Positions 19,789 through 28,833 of a stretch of DNA of 64,000 nucleotides are shown here, in pieces (the stretch's first letter is position 1; each line of letters begins with the position of its first letter). A program made the position numbers and the translations under genes. The notes beneath the pieces are model-generated. The model was not told where the DNA came from. It saw only the letters and a program-made list of their open reading frames with translations, and did no database searches. Source of the stretch: Flavobacterium dankookense (GTDB lineage Bacteria > Bacteroidota > Bacteroidia > Flavobacteriales > Flavobacteriaceae); assembly GCF_004362665.1 (NCBI RefSeq), contig NZ_SNXR01000011.1, forward strand, positions 124,001-188,000, in the 5' to 3' direction.

Positions 19789-20064
19789 TTAAATATCATC
19801 AATATTATCATTTATATCATTCAAAGAATCAGGGTTGAACCATGATGGAAAACTATCAAGAACATCATCACTTCTAGTACTTTTCAAATTACTAGTTAAA
19901 TTTGAAATTTCACTTTTATTAGTTTTTTTCAAGGTAGTAATCGACTTTGTTTTTTTATCTTCAGAAGTTATTTTTAATTCAATTTTTCCACCAATAAATT
20001 CATCGGGTACATTTATAACGATTCGATTTTTATCTACTTCAATTTGTAAGTTAAAAATTTTCAT
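19789..20064 (-). CDS. Small unknown protein between the mutase subunit genes
   Basis: 91 residues: a beta-rich start (FNLQIEVDKNRIVINVPDEF) and a Ser/Asp-rich tail ending SLNDINDNIDDI. The layout recalls short antitoxin-like proteins (beta start, acidic tail), but no toxin-like partner is next to it. It splits a gene pair that is usually adjacent. Not recognised; moderately confident that it is real because of its size, in-operon position and intact frame. Confidence 0.55.
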   Translation of the reverse strand: MKIFNLQIEVDKNRIVINVPDEFIGGKIELKITSEDKKTKSITTLKKTNKSEISNLTSNLKSTRSDDVLDSFPSWFNPDSLNDINDNIDDI

Positions 20065-20102
20065 AACGAGTTATTTTCTAAGCTTATAAGTTTACTGTTT
20101 TT

Positions 20103-21461
20103 TTATTTTTCTTCGTTTAATCGTGCTTGTTCTAATTTTTCAGCTAATCGTTTTTCAATGATAGGTGTGATTTGAGTTTTACGAGGATTTTGTTTTACAA
20201 ATGGATATAATTCTAAATCATCTTTCATTCGGTCATTTTTGTTAGGATATTTATTGGTTCCTAATAAAATTTCTTTACCGCTATCGAATAAATCTTGTTC
20301 TTTTTGAGCGCTTTCTGAAATCTTTCTTTGAATAATTCCTTCAATTAATTGCGTAATTAAACCATCTTTATCTTCAATTTCTTTAAATAACAGTAGTGCT
20401 TTTTCTGCTAATTGTTCTGTTAGGTTTTCGATGTAGTAACTTCCATCAGCAGGATTGTTTACTTTATCAAAATAACTTTCGTTTTTTAAAATTAGCAATT
20501 GATTTCTAGCAATTCTATCACCAAATTCATTGTCTTTGTGATACAAACTGTCGTATGGTAAATTTGAAATTGAGTTGGCACCACCAAGAATTGCACTCAT
20601 ACATTCAGTAGTTGTACGCAACATATTTACGTTATAATCATAAATTGTTTTGTTCCTTTTAGTTGGTGTTACTATAATGTGACAGTCGAAATTGTGATTA
20701 TATTCGGCAGCTAAGGTTTTAAATAATAGACGTAACGCACGTAGTTTAGCAATCTCGAAAAAATAATTTGTTCCCACTGAAACTTCAATCGTTATGGGTT
20801 GATTTATAGATTGAATTCTATTGAAATATTCATTGATATGAGCAAGAGTGTATGCTAATTGCTGCACCATATTTGCTCCAGCATTTTGGTAAATTCCTGC
20901 TTTGATATTGATTGTTGAAAAGGTAAGTTTTGAAATTGTATTTAGCTTTTCAAAATCATTTTTTATGTTTTCAAACCAATTTCCGTCTTTGCAAAATTGA
21001 CCAATTGGATCTAATTGAATTATAAAATCAGCATTATTTTTAGTTGTAAATTCGCTTAATTTAGTTACGAAATCGATTGAAAGGAAAGGCAAATAAAAAA
21101 AATACGTTGTTTTTTCAAGAGGTAAGTTTTGCATTAATTCCTCAATAGAAACGGTTTCGTTTTCAATTGTAAAACGAATACTTTCAGCTCCTCGACTTAA
21201 AGTTTCTTTTGCTCTGAGATTGGATTTTTTTACATCGTGAACAAAAATATTTTGAACAATAGTAAACTTTTTTTGTGCAGAATCTACTTGGAACTTTACT
21301 TGTGTTTCATCAGCGTGATAAAATGGTTTTACCTTGATGCCTTCTGGACTTTCCCAAATTAAAGTTTCGTTATAATCTAAGCCTTTAAGTTCATACTGAA
21401 TTTGTTGTTTCCATTGTTTAGAGGAAACAGATTCGAACTCTTGAAATAGTTGGTCAGCCAT
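20103..21461 (-). CDS. mutA: Methylmalonyl-CoA mutase small subunit
   Basis: 452 residues aligning with the barrel half of the mutase (QWKQQIQYELKGLDYNETLIWESPEG; later PADGSYYIENLTEQLAEKA). The C-terminal cobalamin-like domain of longer small subunits is absent, as in other Bacteroidota. It pairs with the large subunit, which alone carries the cobalamin-binding motif. It follows the septum-initiator gene by nine bases. Confidence 0.93.
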   Translation of the reverse strand: MADQLFQEFESVSSKQWKQQIQYELKGLDYNETLIWESPEGIKVKPFYHADETQVKFQVDSAQKKFTIVQNIFVHDVKKSNLRAKETLSRGAESIRFTIENETVSIEELMQNLPLEKTTYFFYLPFLSIDFVTKLSEFTTKNNADFIIQLDPIGQFCKDGNWFENIKNDFEKLNTISKLTFSTINIKAGIYQNAGANMVQQLAYTLAHINEYFNRIQSINQPITIEVSVGTNYFFEIAKLRALRLLFKTLAAEYNHNFDCHIIVTPTKRNKTIYDYNVNMLRTTTECMSAILGGANSISNLPYDSLYHKDNEFGDRIARNQLLILKNESYFDKVNNPADGSYYIENLTEQLAEKALLLFKEIEDKDGLITQLIEGIIQRKISESAQKEQDLFDSGKEILLGTNKYPNKNDRMKDDLELYPFVKQNPRKTQITPIIEKRLAEKLEQARLNEEK

Positions 21462-21470
21462 ACAGTTGCT

Positions 21471-21818
21471 TTATAAAGATTTTGATTTTTCGTCAGGAAG
21501 CGTTTCTTCTTCAAATTCAATGATATAAATATCTTCGCTATCGCGCTTCATATAGTATTTTTCGCGAGCGTATTTTTCTATTTGATCAGGATTTTTGAGT
21601 AACTTGATGTTTTCGTCATCTTTTTTTATCTCATCCTGATAATATTTTTTATTATCTTCAAGTTCCTCAAGTTCTTTGTTGAGTACTCGATGTTCCATAT
21701 AAGAAGTATTATCTAAAAAAAGCATCCAAACAACAAAAAAAACTAACACAATAAGATACCTATTTCCAAGAACTTTTAGAATAGGATATTTTTCAGTTAG
21801 ATTTTTAAAATTGCTCAT
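21471..21818 (-). CDS. Septum formation initiator (FtsB/DivIC family)
   Basis: 115 residues: one transmembrane helix (about 21-38, YLIVLVFFVVWMLFL), then a coiled coil (LNKELEELEDNKKYYQDEI) and the family end motif EKYAREKYYMKRDSEDIYII. It belongs to the cell-division complex with FtsL/FtsQ-like partners. Located between udk and the mutase genes. Confidence 0.9.
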   Translation of the reverse strand: MSNFKNLTEKYPILKVLGNRYLIVLVFFVVWMLFLDNTSYMEHRVLNKELEELEDNKKYYQDEIKKDDENIKLLKNPDQIEKYAREKYYMKRDSEDIYIIEFEEETLPDEKSKSL

Positions 21819-21842
21819 AATAGAAATTATACTTTCGTAAAA

Positions 21843-22451
21843 TTACGTAATTCTTTGGTTAATTACAGCTCTAACTACATCAATTGCTACGGTATTGTAT
21901 TTGTCATTAGGAATAATGATATCGGCAAATGCTTTTGTAGGTTCAATAAACTGTTGGTGCATTGGTTTTAAAGTTGTTTGATAACGGTTTAGAACTTCTT
22001 CCATATCGCGACCACGTTCAGCAATATCTCTTTTTAATCTTCTTATTAATCGTTCGTCGGAATCAGCGTGAACAAAAACTTTTACATCAAACAAATCTCT
22101 TAATTCAGCATTTGCCAAAATAAGAATTCCTTCTACAATCATTACTTTTCTTGGATGAGTAACGATTGTGTCATCCGTTCGATTATGAGTAATAAAAGAA
22201 TAAACAGGTTGTTCGATGGTTTTTCCTTCTTTTAATTCTTTTAAATGTTTACCCAATAAGTCAAAATCTATTGCACGTGGATGATCAAAATTGATTAGTG
22301 ATCTTTCTTCAAAACTTAAATTATGATTCTCTTTATAGTATGAATCTTGAGAAATGACACCAACTTCAGTTTCGGGAAGTTCATTCATAATTTGGTGAAC
22401 AACAGTGGTTTTTCCGCTACCTGTTCCGCCAGCAATTCCAATAATTAGCAT
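21843..22451 (-). CDS. udk: Uridine kinase
   Basis: 202 residues, normal length. P-loop GGTGSGKTTV at residues 8-17, SQDSYYKE, NFDHPRAIDFDL and the RRLKRDIAERGRD lid region. It phosphorylates uridine and cytidine in pyrimidine salvage. First gene of the minus-strand run udk-divIC-mutA-small gene-mutB. Confidence 0.97.
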   Translation of the reverse strand: MLIIGIAGGTGSGKTTVVHQIMNELPETEVGVISQDSYYKENHNLSFEERSLINFDHPRAIDFDLLGKHLKELKEGKTIEQPVYSFITHNRTDDTIVTHPRKVMIVEGILILANAELRDLFDVKVFVHADSDERLIRRLKRDIAERGRDMEEVLNRYQTTLKPMHQQFIEPTKAFADIIIPNDKYNTVAIDVVRAVINQRIT

Positions 22452-22574
22452 AGTTAGTTGTGTTTTTTACTGCAACAAAAATAGAAATTATATCGAAAGC
22501 ATTTTTCGTTTTTTTGAGAAATGTTTAATGAGGAAAGTTTTTGTTTTAAAAATCATAAATAGTTAAAAAAATAT

Positions 22575-22604
22575 TTTGTTTGCTCATTAATAGTAGTATA
22601 TTTG
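22575..22604 (+). promoter_or_regulatory. Promoter of tRNA-Pro
   Basis: TTTG at 22575-22578, 18 bases, then TATATTTG at 22597-22604, ending 11 bp before the tRNA. It is a full match to the Bacteroidota -33/-7 pattern. Confidence 0.8.
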
Positions 22605-22615
22605 CACCCACTTTT

Positions 22616-22690
22616 CGGGGTGTAGCGTAGCCCGGTTATCGCGCCTGCTTTGGGAGCAGGAGGCCGCAGGTTCGAATCCTGCCACCCCGA
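22616..22690 (+). tRNA. tRNA-Pro (anticodon TGG)
   Basis: 75 nt. The acceptor stem CGGGGTG pairs with CACCCCG, the anticodon arm is CCTGCTTTGGGAGCAGG with TGG in the loop, and the T-arm is GCAGGTTCGAATCCTGC. The discriminator is A and CCA is not encoded. A promoter and a terminator bracket it, so it is a single transcription unit. Confidence 0.96.
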
Positions 22691-22691
22691 C

Positions 22692-22728
22692 AAAAAGAGA
22701 TTTCTAGATTTTAGAAATCTCTTTTTTT
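22692..22728 (+). terminator. Terminator after tRNA-Pro
   Basis: Stem AAAGAGATTTCT / AGAAATCTCTTT with a following T-run, directly after the tRNA. Confidence 0.85.
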
Positions 22729-22784
22729 GTTTTATGATATTGTTATTTCTTATCAAAATATAGCTTTTTGTAATCTACTTTACT

Positions 22785-22814
22785 TTTGCTATTTCTCATA
22801 AAAGAGTACATTTG
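22785..22814 (+). promoter_or_regulatory. Promoter of trxB
   Basis: TTTG at 22785-22788, 18 bases, TACATTTG at 22807-22814. The ATG of trxB is 21 bp further on. The spacing is identical to that of the tRNA-Pro promoter. Confidence 0.8.
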
Positions 22815-22834
22815 CAACCAAATAAATTTCAATC

Positions 22835-23782
22835 ATGTCAGATACAATAGAAAAAGTAAAATGTTTAATTATAGGTTCTGGTCCTGCGGGTTATACTGCC
22901 GCTATTTATGCAGCTAGAGCAAATATGAATCCAGTTTTATATCAAGGAACGCAACCTGGTGGACAATTAACAACCACAAATGAAGTAGAAAATTGGCCAG
23001 GAAATCCAGAAGGAATAACTGGACCTGAAATGATGATTAGTATTCAAGCTCAAGCACAACGATTTGGAACTGATGTTCGCGATGGTTGGGCTACGAAAGT
23101 TGATTTTTCGGGAAGTATTCATAAAGTTTGGATTAATGAAACAAAGGAAATACATGCAGAAACCGTAATTATTTCTACTGGTGCTTCTGCAAAATATTTA
23201 GGATTACCATCGGAGCAACACTATTTACAAACTGGTGGCGGTGTTTCTGCTTGTGCCGTTTGTGATGGTTTTTTCTATAGAAATCAAGAAGTTGTAATTG
23301 TTGGAGCAGGTGATTCAGCTTGTGAAGAAGCACATTATTTATCTAAGCTTTGTAAAAAAGTGACAATGTTAGTTAGAAGTGAAAAATTTAGAGCTTCTAA
23401 AATTATGGAGGAACGCGTTCGCAAAACGGAGAATATCACTATACTTATGAATCATGATACAGAAGAAGTTGTTGGTGATGGACAAGTGGTTAATTTGATA
23501 AAAGCAAAAAACAAAACTACAGGAGAAATTATTGATATTCCTGCGACTGGTTTCTTTGTTGCTATTGGTCACAAACCAAATACAGATATTTTTAAAGACT
23601 TTATTACTCTTGATGAAACAGGTTATATTGTTAATGTTCCTGGAAGTTCAAAAACGAACATAACTGGTGTTTTTGTAGCTGGTGATGCTGCTGATCATGT
23701 CTATCGTCAAGCGATTACTGCTGCTGGAACAGGATGTATGGCTGCTTTAGATGCTGAGCGTTATTTAGCTTCTTTGGAATAA
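22835..23782 (+). CDS. trxB: Thioredoxin reductase
   Basis: 315 residues. FAD-binding GSGPAGYTAAIYAARA near the N-terminus, redox centre CAVCDGFF (about 146-149), NADPH loop GAGDSACEEA and C-terminal GDAADHVYRQAITAAGTG. It reduces thioredoxin with NADPH in the cytoplasm. It has its own promoter and terminator. Confidence 0.97.
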   Translation: MSDTIEKVKCLIIGSGPAGYTAAIYAARANMNPVLYQGTQPGGQLTTTNEVENWPGNPEGITGPEMMISIQAQAQRFGTDVRDGWATKVDFSGSIHKVWINETKEIHAETVIISTGASAKYLGLPSEQHYLQTGGGVSACAVCDGFFYRNQEVVIVGAGDSACEEAHYLSKLCKKVTMLVRSEKFRASKIMEERVRKTENITILMNHDTEEVVGDGQVVNLIKAKNKTTGEIIDIPATGFFVAIGHKPNTDIFKDFITLDETGYIVNVPGSSKTNITGVFVAGDAADHVYRQAITAAGTGCMAALDAERYLASLE

Positions 23783-23805
23783 CAATTAATTTATTATTTG
23801 AAATA

Positions 23806-23836
23806 AAAAATCCCGTCAATTGATGGGATTTTGTTT
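23806..23836. terminator. Bidirectional terminator after trxB
   Basis: AAAATCCCGTCAATTGATGGGATTTT with flanking A and T runs, between the convergent trxB and GIN-domain genes. Confidence 0.8.
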
Positions 23837-23839
23837 TTT

Positions 23840-24673
23840 TTATTTGATTGGTTTTTTCATTAGTGTTGCGCTGTCTGTAAACCTTTTTACTTCAATTTTT
23901 GGCTCACCAAATAGTTGTATTTCACTTTTACCAGCAATATCTAACGCTACATTTGTTTTTACATTTATTTTTCCATTAGCATAACCTTCGGCAAAAATTT
24001 GTGCATTTACAGCAGTTAGTTTACTTCCAACAAAATCAGCATTATTGTCTAATCGGAGTTTTAAGTTGTTAACGTCACCTTCGATAGTCGCATTTGATTT
24101 TTGGTACATGTCAAAGATTAAATCCGTGCTTGCAATTAGTGCTTTTACTTGAGCACTTTTGCTCACATCAATTGTAGCTTTGTCTGATTTTAGGTTTAAT
24201 TCTATTTTTGATTTATCATTAGCCATTAATGTAAAGTTCTTGCACTTTGCATTCAAATAGAGTTTAGCAAAATCATAACTTTTAAATGTAACAATATCTA
24301 AATCAACATCGGATAGAGCTGTTACATTGGTTTCGTTTTTGGCAATAACCATATCTAATCCGTCAGTATAGGTTATACGGACACTTAATTTTTTAAAGCT
24401 TGTTAATTCTTTTGTAGTTGTAACTCTTAGATTGCTTCCAGATAATTTGAAGTCAATAAATTCATGAAGATTATCATCAGCCTCTATTTCAAATGCGCAT
24501 TCAGTTCCTTTTACTAAAAAAACTTCTAAATTATCTTCTACTTCAATCGATTTGAAGCTGGCTACTTCTTTTTGTTCCATTGTTACAATCTTGGAACCTT
24601 TTACTTTCTCTTTCTTTTGAGCAAAGTTGTTTATAGAAGATAACAGCAGTACGAGCAGTATAATTTTTTTCAT
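23840..24673 (-). CDS. GIN-domain (DUF2807) exported protein
   Basis: 277 residues with signal peptide MKKIILLVLLLSSINNFAQ. The mature part is a right-handed beta-type repeat of short strands (ITYTDGLDMVIAKNETNV, then repeated LDIV/LYLNAK/FTLMAN) typical of putative auto-transporter adhesin head GIN domains. Probably envelope-located; function unknown. It is separated from the downstream-numbered GIN/PspC operon by its own terminator-bearing gap. Confidence 0.82.
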   Translation of the reverse strand: MKKIILLVLLLSSINNFAQKKEKVKGSKIVTMEQKEVASFKSIEVEDNLEVFLVKGTECAFEIEADDNLHEFIDFKLSGSNLRVTTTKELTSFKKLSVRITYTDGLDMVIAKNETNVTALSDVDLDIVTFKSYDFAKLYLNAKCKNFTLMANDKSKIELNLKSDKATIDVSKSAQVKALIASTDLIFDMYQKSNATIEGDVNNLKLRLDNNADFVGSKLTAVNAQIFAEGYANGKINVKTNVALDIAGKSEIQLFGEPKIEVKRFTDSATLMKKPIK

Positions 24674-24704
24674 TTTTCTTCTGAATGATTATTTTGTCAA
24701 AAAT

Positions 24705-24738
24705 AGAAAAAAAAACATCCCAATTTTCATTGAGATGC
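24705..24738 (-). terminator. Terminator of the PadR-PspC-GIN operon
   Basis: On the minus strand CATCTCAA-tgaaaa-TTGGGATG followed by a run of T; one G-T pair in the stem. Confidence 0.75.
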
Positions 24739-24752
24739 TTTATTACACTTTT

Positions 24753-25487
24753 TTAATTTGAAACGCTTCCGCCAGAACTTTCTTCTTTATTGACTTTCTT
24801 TGGATTGTTTTTGTAATGAATTGAACTTCCGCTAGATGCTTTTCCATCAAGAGAAACAACTGGATTAACATCAATTGAACTTCCGCTTGAAGATTGAGCA
24901 GCAACTTCATTTGCTATTAATTCATCTGCATCAATATTACTTCCGCTAGACGATGTTGCATATAGTTTTAATGCTTTTCCTCTGATGTTTTGTTCACTTC
25001 CACTAGATGTTTCGAGTGAAATAGTGTCTGATTCAACGGTTGCATTCATACTACTTCCACTGCTGGATTTTAGTGAAATATTTGTTCCTGTCAGCGTGTT
25101 TAATGATTTTAGAGTAGATCCACTTGAACTTTCTAAGTTGTTTATTATTGGCATGTAGACAGTAACTTTTTTTGTTACGTTATGAAAACTATTAAAATCA
25201 GATTCTATAACCAATGTTCCGTTTTCAACTCGAGTTTTGATTTCTTTTATCACATTGTCATCTGCTTCAACTGTTACTTGAAAGTCTGTTGCTTGTTTAA
25301 TTTCGCAGTCAATTCCTGTTTTTACTGATACATTTGTAAAAGAATTTAACTTTCTTTCCTCTTTCACAATATTTCCGCTACCCGTAATATCATTTCCTAA
25401 ATCGATTTTGTAATTGCAAGATGTTAATAGTAATCCCGCAATTGTTGCTGTGATTGCTTTTGAGCAAAAAATTATAAATTTTATCAT
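24753..25487 (-). CDS. GIN-domain lipoprotein with SSGSS ladder
   Basis: 244 residues, lipoprotein signal (ATIAGLLLTSCNYKIDLG). GIN/DUF2807 domain in which SSGS(S) recurs about every 15-20 residues (SSSGSTLKSL, SSSGSSMNAT, TSSGSEQNI, SSSGSNIDAD, SSSGSSIDVN, ASSGSSIHYK), marking turns of a beta-helix. Two bases separate it from the PspC gene, so it belongs to the PadR-PspC-GIN operon, a common envelope-stress-like arrangement in Bacteroidota. Ligand unknown. Confidence 0.85.
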   Translation of the reverse strand: MIKFIIFCSKAITATIAGLLLTSCNYKIDLGNDITGSGNIVKEERKLNSFTNVSVKTGIDCEIKQATDFQVTVEADDNVIKEIKTRVENGTLVIESDFNSFHNVTKKVTVYMPIINNLESSSGSTLKSLNTLTGTNISLKSSSGSSMNATVESDTISLETSSGSEQNIRGKALKLYATSSSGSNIDADELIANEVAAQSSSGSSIDVNPVVSLDGKASSGSSIHYKNNPKKVNKEESSGGSVSN

Positions 25488-25489
25488 GA

Positions 25490-27244
25490 TTATTCTGTTT
25501 TAATGATTACACCATCGTTATTAATTTCTAATTTTCCTTTTTTATTTGATTTTTCCGACTTGGTTTCGTTAACTACTTTACCGTTTAGTTTAATTGTTAC
25601 TGTTTCTGAAGAATCGTTTACTTTAATGTTAACGTTATTGTTGTTAATTTCCCCTTGGATATCAACATCATTGTGTTCATTTTCATCAGCTGGACAATTT
25701 AGACATTTGATTTGATCAGCTTCTACTTTATAAATGTAGTCATCTGAACTGTAATGTAGATTGAAATACTCATCATCAGAATAATCGTAGTCTTCTACTT
25801 TATCATCAACTTTAAAAACTGTACCAACTGGAAGATATAAATACAATTCTACCGTTTGGTCTCTATACTTACTTGCCATTTCTGTTAGTAAATAATTATC
25901 TAAAAGTAATTGATTTCCAGAAACTTTAAAAGAATATTTGATTTTTTCTGCTCTTTCGTTGGCTTCTTTGAATGATTTTCCCTCGGCTAGTTTTTCAACT
26001 TGAATGTAGGCTTGTTTTTTGTCGGTTTCTTTGATGTAGAATTTAATATTGTTTGAATATATTACCTCATTTTTCAAAGAGTCTTGAGTGAAAACAAAAT
26101 CCTCTCTATGATGAACGTTTTTTGAAAAATAATCATTACCCACAAATTTGATGTTTAAAGTATCGTTGGGTTGAATTGAGATGGTATGTTTTTCTACAGT
26201 TTTACCTTCAAAAGCACTTTCTGTTGATTGTTGAATTCCTATTACAATTAAAGCACCAACTGCAAAAATCCAAATAGCTAATAAACTATATTTAGCAACA
26301 CTTCCAATTGATTTTAAGTTAGTTACTAATAGTTTTAAACCTAATAGCATGAAGAAAAATAACGGAATTCCTATAGCAAAAAACGATAGTATTCCAAATA
26401 ACCAAAGCGGAATATCAGTGTAGTTTACTGCGTCAATATAACGTTGCCATGGCGCATCAATGAAAGAAGTACTTCCAAGAGTAAATAATCCTATAAATAA
26501 ACCTGCTAGCGTCAAAGCTGAGAATATTAAAATTAAAGCTCCAAGAACTTTTGCAAAAGCTCCAAAAATTTTCACAATAACATTTCCAAGCCCATTGGCA
26601 ACTCTCTCAGCGCCATTTTTTACTTGGTTTCCCATTTCATCATAATTTGCATTTTTAAATTTATTAGAAACGCTATCATATTCTTCTCTAACTTTTTTTT
26701 CAATGTTAGATATGGTTACTGGTTCACCAGTCATTTCAAGTTTTTCTGTAGTTGTGATTGCTTTTGGAGTAATTGCCCATAAAATTAAATAAGCTAATAT
26801 TCCAGAACCACCAGCCCAAACCAATAGGATGAAACCTATTTTAATCCAGATTGAATCGATACCAAAATAATGTCCTAAACCTGTACAAACTCCACCAATT
26901 AAACCTCTGTCTTTGTCGCGATATAGTTTTTTTCTACCAGTTGAAGTATAAGCAGTGTTTGTTGTTTCAGTTGAATCGTCGTCAATTCTATAATCTTCCG
27001 GCTGTCCCATTACGGCAACAACATCATCTACATCTTTAAGATTGATTACGTGTTTGTCTGATTTTTGTTTGTCAGTCAAAAGTTCGGCTACACGCATTTC
27101 GATATCTTTCATGATTTCATCTTTTCCGCCAGCGTTTGAAAGTGAACGTTTTATGGCGTCAAAATAGCGTGATAATTTTTGGTATGCATCTTCATCTATG
27201 TGAAAGAATAAACCACCTATATTAATATTTACTGTTTTGTTCAT
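25490..27244 (-). CDS. PspC-domain membrane protein
   Basis: 584 residues. N-terminal cytoplasmic segment (KTVNINIGGLFFHIDEDAY) of the kind that precedes PspC in this group. The PspC domain lies at about 112-165 (DRGLIGGVCTGLGHYFGID, then AYLILWAITP), followed by four further transmembrane helices (about 225-330). The long C-terminal beta-rich part ends in KLEINNDGVIIKTE. PspC proteins sense or respond to membrane stress; here regulation probably comes from the PadR gene six bases upstream. Confidence 0.88.
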   Translation of the reverse strand: MNKTVNINIGGLFFHIDEDAYQKLSRYFDAIKRSLSNAGGKDEIMKDIEMRVAELLTDKQKSDKHVINLKDVDDVVAVMGQPEDYRIDDDSTETTNTAYTSTGRKKLYRDKDRGLIGGVCTGLGHYFGIDSIWIKIGFILLVWAGGSGILAYLILWAITPKAITTTEKLEMTGEPVTISNIEKKVREEYDSVSNKFKNANYDEMGNQVKNGAERVANGLGNVIVKIFGAFAKVLGALILIFSALTLAGLFIGLFTLGSTSFIDAPWQRYIDAVNYTDIPLWLFGILSFFAIGIPLFFFMLLGLKLLVTNLKSIGSVAKYSLLAIWIFAVGALIVIGIQQSTESAFEGKTVEKHTISIQPNDTLNIKFVGNDYFSKNVHHREDFVFTQDSLKNEVIYSNNIKFYIKETDKKQAYIQVEKLAEGKSFKEANERAEKIKYSFKVSGNQLLLDNYLLTEMASKYRDQTVELYLYLPVGTVFKVDDKVEDYDYSDDEYFNLHYSSDDYIYKVEADQIKCLNCPADENEHNDVDIQGEINNNNVNIKVNDSSETVTIKLNGKVVNETKSEKSNKKGKLEINNDGVIIKTE

Positions 27245-27250
27245 GATTTG

Positions 27251-27580
27251 TTATTTTTTAGTTGTGATGATGTTTACTGCATCGGACAATTCTGTCCAAG
27301 TGCTATTTAATTCAGTTAAAAATGTTTTTCCTAATTCGGTCAAGCCATAATATTTTCTTGGTGGACCAGAAGTTGATTCTTCCCAACGGTAGTTTAATAA
27401 ACCGTCATTTTTTAATCTTGTCAGTAGCGGATAAACCGTTCCTTCTACTACAAGCAATTTTGCGTTTTTCAAGGTGTCGAGAATTTCAGAAGTGTAGGCA
27501 TCTTTTTCTTTTAAAACAGATAAGATACAGAACTCTAAAACTCCTTTTCGCATCTGGGCTTTTGTGTTCTCAATGTTCAT
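27251..27580 (-). CDS. PadR family transcriptional regulator
   Basis: 109 residues: a winged helix with KGVLEFCILSVLKEKDAYTSEILD, VEGTVYPLLTRLKNDGLL and the wing GPPRKYYGLTELG. It lacks the long C-terminal helix domain of larger PadRs (PadR-s2 type). As first gene of the operon it probably represses PspC and GIN genes and itself. Confidence 0.93.
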   Translation of the reverse strand: MNIENTKAQMRKGVLEFCILSVLKEKDAYTSEILDTLKNAKLLVVEGTVYPLLTRLKNDGLLNYRWEESTSGPPRKYYGLTELGKTFLTELNSTWTELSDAVNIITTKK

Positions 27581-27651
27581 AATAAGATTTTGATTTTTTT
27601 CTGATGATTAGTCAGATTGATTAAACTGTTCATTTTTTGATTGATTGATGA

Positions 27652-28107
27652 TTATTTTAAAAAGTTGATTGATAAAGGATATTTATAAACCTCACCATTT
27701 GAAGTTTTTACTGAACCATATATTATTAGTATAAACTCAATTACTTTCAAAAAGCTAAATAATACCACTGCCACTATAGCTAGAATAACTATTCCTGAAA
27801 TGTTTCCAGCACTAAAGTTTTCTATTATGAAATCATTTCCATCTGAAATAGTAGTGAAAGAAATATTTTTGAAAATGCAATAAATAAATACTGGAATTGC
27901 AATTAGTAAAGTTGTAAGTGTGTATAAAAACATACTTAACTGAAAGTTTAAAACACTTTTTCCACTAGCGTCAACTAATTCCGACTCGTTTTTCTTTGCA
28001 CTCCAAATAAGTATTGGAAAAATATAATTTCCAAATGGAAAAAAATACTGAGTTAACGCACTCAAGTGAAGTAATGTTGCTGTGTTGGTTCCGTTTGTTG
28101 ATGTCAT
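27652..28107 (-). CDS. DUF4870 (Tic20-like) membrane protein
   Basis: 151 residues with four hydrophobic helices. The family pattern is present: LSALTQYFFPFGNYIFPILIW, KSVLNFQLSMFLY, and a C-terminal VIEFILIIYGSVKTSNGEVYKYPLSINFLK. Function unknown. It is 71 bp upstream of padR on the same strand and may be co-regulated with the PspC operon. Confidence 0.87.
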   Translation of the reverse strand: MTSTNGTNTATLLHLSALTQYFFPFGNYIFPILIWSAKKNESELVDASGKSVLNFQLSMFLYTLTTLLIAIPVFIYCIFKNISFTTISDGNDFIIENFSAGNISGIVILAIVAVVLFSFLKVIEFILIIYGSVKTSNGEVYKYPLSINFLK

Positions 28108-28305
28108 GATTATTATTTTTTTTGATGATGATTAAAACTAAATTCAAATAATACTATTGTATAGCTATTAATTTCTTATACAAAGATAAGGTTAAAAAAA
28201 GATACTGTGCAATACAAAGTACTAAGATTTAACAAAATATTAACATTTATAAATAATGATTTTTAAGTCCATATTTTTGTATATTTACAACAAAATCAAT
28301 ACTTC

Positions 28306-28767
28306 ATGCAATTTTCTCCATCAAAATTAAATACTTTTTTATTTTTTAAATTGCCTTCTGCATTTTGGTCTGGAGTTCGAGTAAAGTCACTTTCGGCTGA
28401 TAAATGTGAAGCAACCGTTAGACACCAATGGTTCAATCAAAATCCTTTTAACTCAATGTATTTTGCAGTTCAGGCGATGGCTGCAGAGTTAACAACAGGA
28501 GCTTTAGTAATGATGAAAATTAAAATGAGCAAAAGAAACATTTCTATGCTTGTAGCTAATAACAAGAGTAATTTTTCTAAAAAAGCTACAGGTTTAATTA
28601 CGTTTACTTGCTCTGACGGATTACTTATAGATGTAGCTATTCAAAAAACTATTTCTACAGGCGAAGGACAAACAATATGGATGAAATCTGTTGGTATAGA
28701 CAGTAAAGGTGATCAAGTTTCCGAAATGGAATTCGAATGGAGTATAAAATTGAAAGCTAAACAATAG
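28306..28767 (+). CDS. DUF4442 hotdog-fold protein (PaaI-thioesterase-like)
   Basis: 153 residues. KLPSAFWSGVRVKSLSADKCEATVRHQWFNQNPFNSMYFAVQAMAAELTTGA shows the hotdog central helix with its acidic residue. DUF4442 proteins resemble acyl-CoA thioesterases; no substrate can be assigned. A TATATTTA element near 28279 is a likely -7 box. Confidence 0.85.
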   Translation: MQFSPSKLNTFLFFKLPSAFWSGVRVKSLSADKCEATVRHQWFNQNPFNSMYFAVQAMAAELTTGALVMMKIKMSKRNISMLVANNKSNFSKKATGLITFTCSDGLLIDVAIQKTISTGEGQTIWMKSVGIDSKGDQVSEMEFEWSIKLKAKQ

Positions 28768-28809
28768 TTAAACTTTTCCAATTCATTTACTTTCCATTTG
28801 AAATGTCAA

Positions 28810-28817
28810 TAAATTTG
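28810..28817 (+). promoter_or_regulatory. -7 box of the TIGR01777-type gene
   Basis: TAAATTTG matches TAnnTTTG, 16 bp before the ATG at 28834; no clear -33. Confidence 0.4.
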
Positions 28818-28833
28818 ACACAAACATATACTA

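Noticed and set aside
19789-20064. Toxin-antitoxin module
   Set aside because: Only an antitoxin-like layout is visible; no toxin-sized gene overlaps or adjoins it.
22553-22756. Minus-strand frame of 67 codons containing GWQDSNLRPPAPKAG
   Set aside because: It is the reverse complement of the tRNA-Pro gene; this translated tRNA shadow is a well-known annotation artefact.
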